From: Diploscapter coronatus
Taxonomy: Eukaryota > Nematoda > Chromadorea > Rhabditida > Rhabditidae
Reading direction: 5' to 3'
DNA: 64,000 nt
Assembly (NCBI GenBank): GCA_964036155.1
Contig: OZ038422.1
Span: forward strand, 68,533,201 to 68,597,200
How positions within the stretch are numbered: position 1 is the first letter of the stretch; each line of letters starts with the position of its first letter. The notes under the pieces are model-generated. The model was not told where the DNA came from. It made no database searches and was given only the letters and a program-made list of their open reading frames with translations. Both the position numbers and the translations under genes were made by a program. This document shows positions 1 through 10,479 of the stretch, in pieces.

Positions 1-1844
1 TGCATAATTGTCGCTCTAATTATGGGTTTAAATTTGTCGCGATATGATCATTCTAACTTTAATTATAAATCTGTCATTATAATTGCTGGTTACACAAGTT
101 TAGTACTTATGGAAAATTTTTTAAGAATCGACAATCATAATCTATGTGTATGAATAAATTTGCTTGGGAACGATTATTTTGATGAACTTTCAGATTCTTG
201 AAAAGTAGTGCATGATTTTAGAAAATTTTATGAATCTTTTCATATAAATCATGCTTGATAATTTTTCCATAGAGCCAAACAATGTGTGCAAAAGATGAAC
301 ATTTAATCCCAACTCTATTGGCATCTGACTCATTTAGCACGACCACGACCTGTCAAGAATCTTTAGCATGATGCATTCAGTACGTGCCAGGCTAACAATA
401 AGACTCGCGTAAACGCAGACGCATGCGTTAAAGAGTCGATTCATTGATTTTTCGCCCAATTTCGTCGATAATTGCCTAATTAAGTTGTTGTTTGCTATTT
501 TCACCCATTTCTAAACAAGTAACACGTGCGAACATGAATGAGTCTATGATTTTGAGACCCTACCCGTCTGAATTGAACGCGTTTTACGAGCCCTGAAAGT
601 TTTTGAAACAAGGACAGTTTTCTGATTTTGCATAACTCGATTCAGTTTTCAGAATTGCTATGAATTTTATCTTACAAAATAAGATGCTACACTTTGATAT
701 CAGCTATCTTCGAACCGAATGAATAAGCAATATTTTTATTGAACATTCGACAAATAGGCAAATATTCGGAATGCATTTGAATTGATAAAGTAAAATGAAT
801 AAATCAATTCAAGTAAAAAAAAACTAAGCAGTCGTGAGCTGTATAGACTTTGCCTATACATATAGAGCGTATTTTCACATTTTACCATAATTTCAGACCA
901 GTCTTTTGGCTCATGATGGTAAAACACTATTCGAGCGCAGTTGCTTCGGACGATGAGGTGTAATTTTAATAACTTTGACTGATTCTTTCTTAGTCAATGA
1001 TGTAGTAGTGTTGCTCTTCTAAAACTGTTCCTTTTTCTTTTACATGCATATGCACATAAACTACCTTGATCAATCCTCTCACTAAGAAAAACAGGGTGAT
1101 TATTTGGAGACATGGCCCATTTAAGTACATAAAGTCACCAATGTCCTGAAAGTTTTTTTTAGATGCTTTCTTGGTAGGAAATTGAACTTATCCTAGTGTG
1201 GACCCATTTCTTATATTAGAAAAGTTACTGCTCAAGGTCTATTCAGAAAACAATTCCTAATTTTACAGTTGCTCTTTCTAAGTACATAACGCGAAAGGGG
1301 TATTTTGGTTCCTTAAAGCACAGTTAGCCGGGTTCTATTCTCAAAAATTCAAAGCAACATTCATGTGCCTCCTATCCGACGCAAAAATTATTATCGTTTA
1401 TGCAAATAATGGTAAGGTTGAAGGATTCACTATTTAGAACGTTCCTTTAGAATTTCTCAGCGCATATTTTCAGGATATATGTTGGTAAAACAGGCCTTTT
1501 CATTTCTTTTGTTAGTTAATATGAAAATATATTATTAGTAATGCTTACGTATATATAATATATCACAATGTTTAATAAAGGTGCATCATTGATCAAACAT
1601 CTACCTAAAATATTATAGTAAGTTCTCTCAAACTTCTAGCTTTGAAGCTATGAAGCTAGTTAATTTATTCTATGACTTATACAAGGGGATAAAATGGCTT
1701 AGGAATTATAAATCTCATCAAAATTATTTTTGAATAAGTCATTTCGTACTCGCTGTAACGAATCTCGGCATTTTAAACCAAAGATTGGTTATAAATATAA
1801 ACGAATGCGTGATTTGATTATTAGCCAAGTTTGAGAAATCAATT
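1..1844. other. AT-rich intergenic stretch, no gene recognised
   Basis: I see no exon chain, RNA gene or clear repeat here. Open frames are short and lack paired splice sites. Around 1635-1660 there is a small palindrome built on CTAGCTT/AAGCTAG. The 3' end of a minus-strand receptor gene lies at the right border. Confidence 0.4.
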
Positions 1845-3577
1845 ATTTACAGATTCGTCCTCTTAATAGACCCATTACATATGGAGAAATTATTACAACG
1901 AAAATATAATTAATTTAGCACAGGATGTTTAAGATATCGAAGTTAAAAGATTAAGAGAGCATCCTACTTGCAGATACCTCCATATCAATGCAAAAAAAAT
2001 AGTATAGTTGAACAATACTTAAATCATTTGTTATCACTTCGCATAAAATCTAAACGTTATACATATTCATTTTCAACATAATATGGTGCAACATTGACCG
2101 GGCTAACTTACATTCGCCATTAGGCATCGATTTAAGCGTCGTTCAGAATTTCTTGCACTTTGGCTCAGATTGCCATACGAATTAAAACACCGCTTTAGAT
2201 AAATAAACGCGACAATGCTAATTATCGTCTGAGCATAACTCGCTATGATCGGAACTATTGTAGAGTAAAGACGCTAAAAATTATCTACATAATTGACATT
2301 AATAATTTTTATTTTGATAATATTCGTTTAACTTACAGTCCATTGTTCAAGAGCGTCTATATATCGTCTATCAACTATATTAGCAGCATTAAAACTTCGA
2401 TAAATGTCCAACCACTTAATTGCAAAATCAATTAGTTCGGGGATACAGCCAAAAATAATATGAAATCCGACCAATATCCAAAATATAATAGCAAATAGCC
2501 AAGTTATTTTTTCATTGCGGTGACTAAATTGAATCATTTTGTATCAAAACTGACATGCATGTGGAAGAATTTCTAACAGTGAAAATGTCCTAGCTCTATA
2601 TATCGTAGCTTCAGTCGAAACGAATCTTATGACCATAATTAACCATGTATCTTGAAGAATACGAAATAAATCATTCAATACCCTCTAAAATTCTATTTGT
2701 CAGCTGTTAATGCAAATTTTAACTATATTAGATTTAAGTCAACTTTATATGTCAAGTAAATTTAAAATAAAGCGGTATTTTAGTTATTTGGAAAAATTAC
2801 GACAGAAAAGTAGAGACATTATGGCGAAATAGTGTATGGAAACTACAATAATACGATCCATACTATTTCACAAAATGCTGGCACTTTTCTGTAGCAACGT
2901 AGATGATATTTTAAACGATTCGCTTAAACCGGAAATAAATATTGATTGATACACGTGGCTAAAATTTGAAATCATGTTACCACGAATATGCTATCATGTT
3001 GGCGGCAAAAAAGCAAAGTTTGATAATAGATAAACAACGAAACCTAAAGTATTATCCTACTTCAATGCGTATATTGAAAATTGCATCATAAAAATAATAA
3101 TAATATAAAACTTACATTTATTGATACACAGATAAAAAGGAGTATATTTAGAATGAGTAAGGTGACTATTAATTTTTCGAATTGTGAAAAATGTTCACGT
3201 TTTCGAAGTAGCCGATACATCATAAATATGCCGATAAAAGTCGGCACTAATGAGATACTATACAAAATGGCCAAGATTTGAACCCCTATAGATGAATTTA
3301 TTTTTTGAAGATAACATCGATATAAAACTATTTAACTAACTTGTATCAAATCTATCTTGATGAAGTAGAGCAGTTTTCCACACAATGATGAAATTGTAAA
3401 GTGATGAATCTGATGTTAAAATTCCTAAAATAGTAAATCGTTACCGAGGTTTATAATTTAAAAAAAAAAAAAAAAAAACAATGCAGAATAGTATGTACGA
3501 ATAAACTGAAAAATTAATTCACCTTCACAAAATTCATAATCCGTTGCATTAGGCGCAGATTCAGGGCCCAAAGACAT
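1845..3577 (-). pseudogene. Seven-transmembrane serpentine (chemoreceptor-like) gene, 3' end decayed
   Basis: Minus-strand exons with matching phases: 3577-3523 (start Met, short extracellular tail with an N-A-T glycosylation site), 3285-3116 (TM1, basic loop, TM2), 3043-2981, 2684-2578 (TM3 with a TEATIYRARTF end), 2523-2337 (TM4 and loop), 2273-2112 (TM5 and a basic loop). Every junction to that point has GT and AG and keeps the frame, which is strong evidence for a real nematode GPCR gene. From 2049 onward it fails: TM6-like residues switch frame at a run of eight A (1992-1999), and a TM7-like stretch ending ISPYVMGLLRGRICK, with stop at 1847-1845, has no AG acceptor before it and an in-frame stop upstream. 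Such receptors sit in ciliated sensory neurons; the subfamily (Sra, Sre, Srb-like or other) I cannot name. It is either a young pseudogene or carries sequencing indels in the homopolymer. Confidence 0.6.
2802..2892. repeat. Imperfect inverted repeat in receptor intron
   Basis: Arms ACAGAAAAGT... (2802 on) and ...ACTTTTCTGT (to 2892) pair with each other, and the pairing continues inward through GAAATAGTGTATGG / CCATACTATTTC with a few mismatches. This is about 90 bp, hairpin-forming, and lies in the intron between exons 3 and 4 of the receptor gene. It looks like a short MITE remnant. Confidence 0.55.
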
Positions 3578-3583
3578 TTGATT

Positions 3584-5740
3584 CTGCGAATTATTCCTCT
3601 AATGATAATAATAAATCTATAGAATAACAATTTGAGGAAAATGATCCCAATACAGTACGATTTAGAAAGGGTAGCACTTTCGAAACAAAAATGACAGAGC
3701 TTGAAATGGATCGAGTAACAGTGCAAGACGTTGCTTAGGCAGTTAGCTTTATATTTATAGTACTCGCTTAACTTATATTTAGTGTATTTTCAGTTTCAAT
3801 ACCTCAATTATGCCCCGCCCTATGTCTTGCAAAACTTTATTAAATTTATATAGAGTCCGCAAGCTCCGCCCACTTTATGAAACAAAAAATCGGTTCCATT
3901 TTTGGTTCTCCGTTAATTATCGATGATTAATAGCAATTAGTGCTAATTATGATTAGATTATCGATTGTTAAGCAGAAATTTGCTTTTTTTATTTAGTTTT
4001 TTTAGTGATTTCTAGACGATTTATTGAAACTAAAACATTTTTATGATTTTCTTCTGCATAACTTTTAAAATTATCGATAATTAACGAACAATTAGTGAAA
4101 TTTCGACAGAAAATCGAAAACTACTAGGCGAAAATGCTTCTCACAATGGAAGTCGCAACGCATGAGAACGCGATGCGTTTCACACCTCCCCTTTTCGGGA
4201 AGAGCACAGGCAACGGCTTTGTCATATACAATGGAGTATATCAATAAAATCGCATTTGATTCATCTAATAATATGGTCTAATTTTGTATATTTTGTGCTC
4301 ACCTGAGAATTATCTACATATTTGTCAATAGACTTACTTTGTTTGAAAGTGTCTTATCTTGAAAAGATATTCAGAAATCATAATTCACAGTGATCATCAA
4401 ATTTCACTTCCCTCACCTAATCGCTTACTAAGAACGTAATTATCAGAAAAAACAACTTCGGTTTTAATAAATTTCTATTTACATAGCATGAACACTTACG
4501 AAACGTTATCATTAAGTTGTTAATGTACAACTATGAACGTGATTATGTAAAAAGTTTGAGCATCTGATCGGATATTTAGTCGGCAATTAGGTTAAAATAG
4601 AATAAATTGTATGTTTTCAAAAGGGGCATTAATCGTTGTAAATAATTTTACTGCCGGGGTTGTAATAAGAGTGCTCATTTATTATGATCGCTTGTCGAAT
4701 ATTTTAACCTAACAATTATGAAATGTTTTGATAAATCAAAATCTAAGTCGCATACAGAAGTGACTTTTTTCGGATGAAAAGTGGATTTTTGGTTCCAAAA
4801 GGAATAAATTTTGAAGATCAGCTCCAGAATATGAAATACTGAAATGTTCATCGGGATTCAACAATATTTGGATCGAACAGCACATGTCTTTCTAAGTACA
4901 AAAGCATGCTTGAAGTAAACAATTTCATCATCTTCATTCTCCTTTATCCACCATCAACCTTGGACTTTATCATACAGGAAACTAAATTAATTGAACGGCA
5001 TTCAATTCAAATAAAAAGTTTTCGAATTAGCTGATTTGAATCACAACTATATCTTTGCTAATTGGAACATGCAACTCAATGTTTTATTTCGACCTAATAA
5101 ATGAAATATTTTCACTTTGAATAAAATTTAGAATTTCGGAGTAGATAAAATATTGTACAATAAATGAATCAAAATAAATGGAAAATGGCTAATATTTAAA
5201 ATTGAAAATATCGATTTAAGAGGCATTCTTTGTAAGACTCAAACAACCTTCAAAGAGAGTCCGCATTTGAAAAGAGTCTCTCGAATCCAAAAACAAACCA
5301 TATAGGGTGATAAAGTTTTGAACGCTGATTCCAAAAAATATACATTTTAGGTCCCATCCTTTTTGTGAGCGGAGCCACGTCTCCTTGAAAATCGCGAATT
5401 TGGTTAAAATCGACCTTATCAAACGGTACAAAGAAAACTTTTTGATTATTGATAGCTTGTTGGAAAGAGGATGGAAGCGTGTATCTGTGATTTCAACATT
5501 TTACGTCACTTCGTTGAAGTCAAACAATAATTTGCGATGATCAAATATGCAGCTTCCGATAGAGTTTGGCACGAGAAAGGATACTTTCAAATCAACTGCT
5601 CATGCACATTAAGAAAAATTCTGTCCCATTTTATTCCTCGACAACAAATGGGGAAAATAAACGAAGCTTTATGTGAACGATGCGTGAATTTTTGGTCAGA
5701 GAAAGTTAGGCTTTTTCGAAATTTGTAGAGACCCCTAGAT
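3584..5740. other. Intergenic region between receptor and carboxylesterase
   Basis: No convincing gene. It contains a dispersed repeat (3850-4175). At 5216-5730 open frames exist on both strands but no family is recognisable and no splice pairs join them. A poly-A run lies just left, at 3460-3478, in the first intron of the receptor. Confidence 0.4.
3850..4175 (+). repeat. Dispersed repeat copy A
   Basis: It starts with a 'CCGCAAGCTCCGCCC' segment (3856-3872) and ends near an 'AACGCGATGCGTTT' segment (4161-4176). The same two landmarks in the same order occur at 63786 and at the very end of the window (63988-64000); the first alone recurs near 58066 and, inverted, near 57000. The middle is AT-rich and poorly conserved. 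Confidence 0.4.
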
Positions 5741-5744
5741 AGTT

Positions 5745-5990
5745 TGATAAGATTTAAAAAAAAAATATTTTAAATGCAATCATGCACCTTCTAAAAATTG
5801 ACAATTTTTCCATAAAAATGATTGATGCAATTCTAGTAACCCTCTTTTCGCTTTTTGTTATCATTTCCCTGCAAATTCTCTGATCAATGCCTGCCTTTTC
5901 ATCATCTTTCCTCTCTATTTTCAACTCTCTTCTTTCTGCCAACCTATCTTTTTCTCTCTTCCCTTTGTTTGCCCTCCTGTTTTCTGTTTA
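5745..5990 (+). promoter_or_regulatory. Probable proximal promoter of the carboxylesterase (two GATA sites, pyrimidine tract)
   Basis: A TGATAAG at 5745-5751 and an inverted TTATCA at 5858-5863 are WGATAR-type sites, followed by a pyrimidine-rich stretch from about 5888 to 5990 just before the start codon. In C. elegans, gut esterase expression depends on paired GATA sites bound by ELT-2; the same logic is inferred here, not shown. Confidence 0.35.
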
Positions 5991-6000
5991 CGACTGCGAA

Positions 6001-9000
6001 ATGAACCGTCTGGCTCAGCTTTTATTTCTGCTTGGATTTACTTGGGCTTCGGATGATTTCGTGACTGTGAATACGAAGTTGGGCAGTTTGAAAGGGTTCC
6101 GACACAAAATCGACGAGAATAATCGGGCTGATGTGTTCCTTTCCATTCCTTATGCCGAGCCACCGCTTGGGGACCTGAGATTTGAGGTTGGCTTTTCAAA
6201 TTTGGTTAAATTTTCCTTTTTATAATTCGATAGTTATGCTCAAAATGATCAAGTTGCAATTTTTCTTTAGCATTTTTCAGAAACCTCAACCTCTTGAAGG
6301 ATGGGAAGGAGTTTTGGATGCAACTCATTTCGGCCCATCCTGCTATCCCCACGCAGCAGAAGGTCTTCTACCTCCTCAGTTCAGCAACTATTCCGAGGAC
6401 TGCCTCACTCTCAATGTCATGCGGCCTTCTCGAATTCACTCGGTTTGCTTCTTGCCTTTATCAAGCTTTGTAGTTTATAATCCGATAATGCCATCTTTCA
6501 GCAGAGCAATCTGCCTGTATTGGTTTGGGTGCATGGAGGAGGTGTGTAATTTCGTAATTTCTATCGGAATATTCTCGGTTTAAGTATGCCAACGCCAAAC
6601 GGCTCGGGAGGCTCATGTATGGGAGTAATCGAGTGCGCTAATCACGAATATGAAGGTTTTTTGGAGTAACGATAGTAGAAGCGAGCTACAATGCCCCCCA
6701 AATACAAGGACTTCGATATAGAAATTCAACAGTAAAGAACATAAGAAACTCATAGGGATGGCACATACATAGACTTATCCTATACCTATTAGTAAAACGA
6801 GAGTTTTTGGATGGTAGCAACCAATGTCTACCTCATCTATACTCTTAATATTTGAATTTTGCGTCCTCGATTACTCCCATATTTGCACTTCTCGAGTCGT
6901 TTGGAGTTGGCACACTTAAACTAGAATATACCTTTCTGCCATTTTGAGGAGAAATCGATTTTGAAAATTTTTGAATTTTTATTCCTGTTTCAGGTTACGA
7001 GGTCGGGAGTGCTGTTCTTTATGGCTACAAAGATCTAACGGATATCTACATTCCGCACGACATTATTGTTGTCACGATTCAGTACAGACTTGGATTTCTA
7101 GGTAAAATTTGTTCTTGAAATGGAAATAATGCAACTTTTTTAGGTTTTCTTTCTACCGGCGATGCTTCAGCTCCAGGCAATATGGGCTTGTTCGATCAAG
7201 CGCTGGCGATCAAGTGAGTCGATTTGGGCTTTCAAATCATATTCTAGCGATCTTTATTTTTTCTTCTTTCTATAAAGATCAAGCTAATAAGAAAAGTGTA
7301 TAGATCGAAGCTCGCAAAACTTGACGAACTTTCCACACGGGGTTTTCAATGACGGAGATCACGATGATTACATTAAGCAGTATTGCTTTATCATCGTGAC
7401 TCCTTCATTGAAAGCCCGATGTATCGTAATTTTCGTCAGAATCTGTGAGTTTCGCGATCTGTACACTTCCTTTATACAATTTTTCAATTTATTTTACGAT
7501 ATTTTGAGTTACAAACAAAATCGTGTCGATTCAAATCAAAATTTGGAATTTTCTATATCTGAAATTCAATTTTATTATAGATGGCTGTATGAGAACATCG
7601 AGTCATTTGGTGGTGACAGGTCACGAATCCGTGTGTGGGGTCTCTCTGCTGGCGGCGCCTCTGTCAGTCAACTCTCTATCAGTCCGTACACTAATGGTGA
7701 CATTTGGAAAATCATGGAGTGGTGTTCATTTCATTGCAGAGTATGTGAATGGTTCATTCGAGATGTCAGGAACAGCCTTCAGCAACTGGGCACTCGGAAA
7801 AGAGGACGATCTGGTGGCCAACAGCAAACTGCTCGGAATGGAAGTCGGCTGCAGTGAGAATATAAAGAATTGCCTGAAGAAGAAGACAATCGATCAGATG
7901 TTCGAGGCTGTCACCAAGACTGTGGTGAGTAGTTGAAGATTCATTTATCTTTTCGGCGCTTAATGAAGATTTTCGGGTAAATGTCGATTTATCCCACTCG
8001 ATTTTAAGGGAAGGGTTATAGAAAAGCAGCATAAATCCATGCACTTAATTTTATAAGTTGAATAACATAATGCCAAAACGAATTTCTTATTTCTGTTCGA
8101 AAAATTATTTTTTGTCATTACCATCAGCATTTTGCATCATCCCTAATCAAAATATCATTTACTGTATCTTTAATGTGCCATTATGAACTTATCTGTTGAA
8201 TTTCAGGGCTACAAAGGCGAAGACGTGGTTCTATTGAAGTTTTCCCCTCGAATTGACGGCGATTTCTTCCCTGCTCATCCCGATGTCCTCATAAAGAACG
8301 CCAAGCATAAGCCTGTTTCGATCGTCGGAGTCGGCGAAAAGGAGGATTCGTTCTTTAGTAAGTTATTTATTTGAATATTTGGATTTCACATTTTTCCTCG
8401 CATCAGGAGTTTGAAAATTTTGCAAAATTTCACATAGTATGGCGAAGGTTTGTAAATACGACATTTTAGAAACTTGTTTGGTAAAATTTGGCGCACACAT
8501 TGAATACACTAGAAAACATAATCCTGCCAAATTTTAGATGGATCTGGTCATATTGATTGGGGTAAACTGCCATATAAAATGATAAGCGTTTTCGAAATTT
8601 CACTCGCCACTATTTCACATGCTAATGAACATATTTTTGAGTTATTTTCGATCATGCGAACAATATTGTTTCCACTAGACAGTTTTAGGAATCAATCTAG
8701 TATTCTTCAAGCTCTGAATTTTTCTTTTCGATTTCAGTTCTTCACGGATTGGCCCCATATCTGCACAACATCGCTATTCCGAAGGAAGAATGGCCGAATT
8801 TCAATCGACAAAAATTCATTGAAACTATCGAGAAGGTCTTATTTTTACTTCTTTGTTTGAAGAAAAATTTTCTTTTCAGAAAGTCGTTCGCAAGTCAGAT
8901 TTCGGCGATTCTGCTAGTTTTGTGCGTGATCAAATTGTAGACTTTTATGGAAAAGGAGCGAGGAATGACGATGACTACTTATTTTATTTGAATCAGTACA

Positions 9001-9736
9001 ATATCGTAAGTGGAAAAACAAGAAATGGACGATAAATCGCAATGTTATCCTAGCTAATGTCTGACCTGCATTTCGCCGTTGGAGCTACAAGGACGATTCT
9101 GAAGAAGGCAGAAGAGGGGTGGCCTGTCTATGCTTATTCGTTCGAATACTACAACAAGAAGGCGTTCGAGACTTTGCCAGAACAACTCCGAGGATCTACG
9201 CATACCAATGAGTATGTAATTTTATTCTTTTCCTATTTTTTAAAGAAAACTTTTCTGAAATATTTATTTTTGGTTTTGACTAGAATTAAGAAACGGCAAA
9301 TAAGATATTCATCGCATTTTTTTTCAAGAAAGATATTTCTGATACAAGTTTTGCAAGTTCAGGTATCCGTACATGTTCAATATCTTTATCTTCGGCAAGT
9401 ACGACATCGACTCAGATCCGCAGGAAGTGGCCGTCAAGAATCTGTTCCGCAACTCTCTCATTTCCTTTGTCAAAAATGGTCGGCCTCAGCCTGGAGCAGA
9501 CATCGATTGGCCATCTGTAGCTGCTGCTGATTCTGCTAAAGACATTGAATTCATTCGATTCCTGTCTCAACCCAGCATTGGAAAAGGACTTCATCATGGT
9601 ATGCTCATTTTCTGTTTTCAAAAGTTTACTGTTCCTAAAATTTTCAGAAGCTTATGACTTTTGGATGAATCTAAAGCAGAAAGTACCATTTGATTTGGTC
9701 GAATTTAAGAAGACGTCAGTTAGAGATGAATTATGA
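6001..9736 (+). CDS. Secretory-pathway carboxylesterase (type B, GES-1-like)
   Basis: A serine esterase of the alpha/beta-hydrolase carboxylesterase family, hydrolysing ester bonds in lipids or xenobiotics, probably in the ER lumen of gut cells. Exons: 6001-6186, 6281-6442, 6505 (or 6502)-6541, 6994-7101, 7144-7213, 7581-7696, 7740-7924, 8207-8357, 8738-8835, 8880-9005, 9054-9211, 9363-9598, 9648-9736; all phases fit and give 573 residues, the normal family length. Residues 1-16 are a signal peptide. The oxyanion motif HGGG starts at 126, the nucleophile is Ser210 in GLSAG (usually GESAG), the acid is probably Glu334, and His463 lies in THTNEYPY. The last four residues are RDEL, an ER-retrieval signal. 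I chose 6001 over an in-frame ATG at 5887 because only 6001 puts the signal peptide at the N-terminus. The exon 6/7 intron is only 43 bp. Two inverted-repeat elements sit in introns 3 and 5. Confidence 0.9.
6570..6932. repeat. MITE-like element in esterase intron 3
   Basis: Left arm about 6570-6632 and right arm about 6866-6932 are imperfect inverted copies: GTTTAAG-TGCCAAC near each outer end and GGGAGTAATCGAG / CTCGATTACTCCC at the inner ends. The roughly 230 bp centre is not coding. It accounts for most of an otherwise unusually long intron. Confidence 0.65.
7302..7459. repeat. MITE-like inverted repeat in esterase intron 5
   Basis: The outer arms GATCGAAGCTCGCAAAAC-TTGACGAA and its imperfect complement ending in TTTCGCGATC enclose a second, better hairpin (ATCACGATGAT... 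with ATCATCGTGA...). Without it the intron would be near the size of its neighbours. Confidence 0.6.
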
Positions 9737-9768
9737 TTCTAGAAATTAGAAAATACAATAGATTGAAA

Positions 9769-9868
9769 TTACAGAGTTGAGAAGGGTTGGAATTTTCATT
9801 TTGTAATTTTTGCTACCGAACCTTCAATTTTAACGACAGAATTTCCAAACCTTTGATTCACTCTGTAG
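9769..9868. repeat. Short inverted repeat just after the esterase stop
   Basis: ACAGAGTTGAGAAGGGTTGG at the left pairs imperfectly with CCAAACCTTTGATTCACTCTGT at the right (one or two gaps). It begins about 33 bp after the stop codon, so it could form a hairpin in the 3' UTR or be a small mobile-element relic. From 9869 to about 10480 I see no gene. Confidence 0.45.
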
Positions 9869-10479
9869 TTTCGCAATAGTCTAATTACGGGATTTTATCG
9901 ATTTTGTGATGAACAAAGAAGTTATATAGTTGGAACAAAGCAATCAATTATATTGAGGTAGTGCATGTTGTTGAAACGCCCCTATAACTTTCTTCAAATC
10001 TAACGAACCCAAACGGGGTTTTCGGTATATTAGTACCCTTAGCGTATAAGCTTTCAAAATATATGCTTTTCGACTCCGTTCCTTCACAGATTACGTGTAA
10101 ACACCATATAAAATGAATCGTACTTTTGGAGGAAGGTCGGTTTCGCGGTACTGGAAATGAATACCTGGGTAAATTGTATGCCATTTTGAAGCACTACTTG
10201 AATAAAATACGATCATACAAAACTTTTGACTTCAAATGTGGTAATACGCACTTTGCGTGTCAAGTTTTAAATTTGAAGCACTTTCAAAAAATCGATTCCA
10301 GAATTCTACGGAGTGAGAATGACAAAGATATGCCTGCCTTTACAGCAAGTCAATTTATTCTTCACTATAACGTTAATAATGCTAAAGATTAATCATTTTT
10401 GAAATCATTCATTTTACGATGTCATTCAACTTATCGTTTATCATATACTCCTGATCTACAAAATAGCGTCTTCAATATT

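Noticed and set aside
5216..5728. Possible decayed transposase between the receptor and esterase genes
   Set aside because: The reading was suggestive in pieces, but no catalytic motif, terminal repeat or continuous frame could be shown.
5887..6000. In-frame upstream ATG extending the carboxylesterase by 38 residues
   Set aside because: The extension would bury the signal peptide; the stretch is a pyrimidine-rich tract typical of a promoter or acceptor region.
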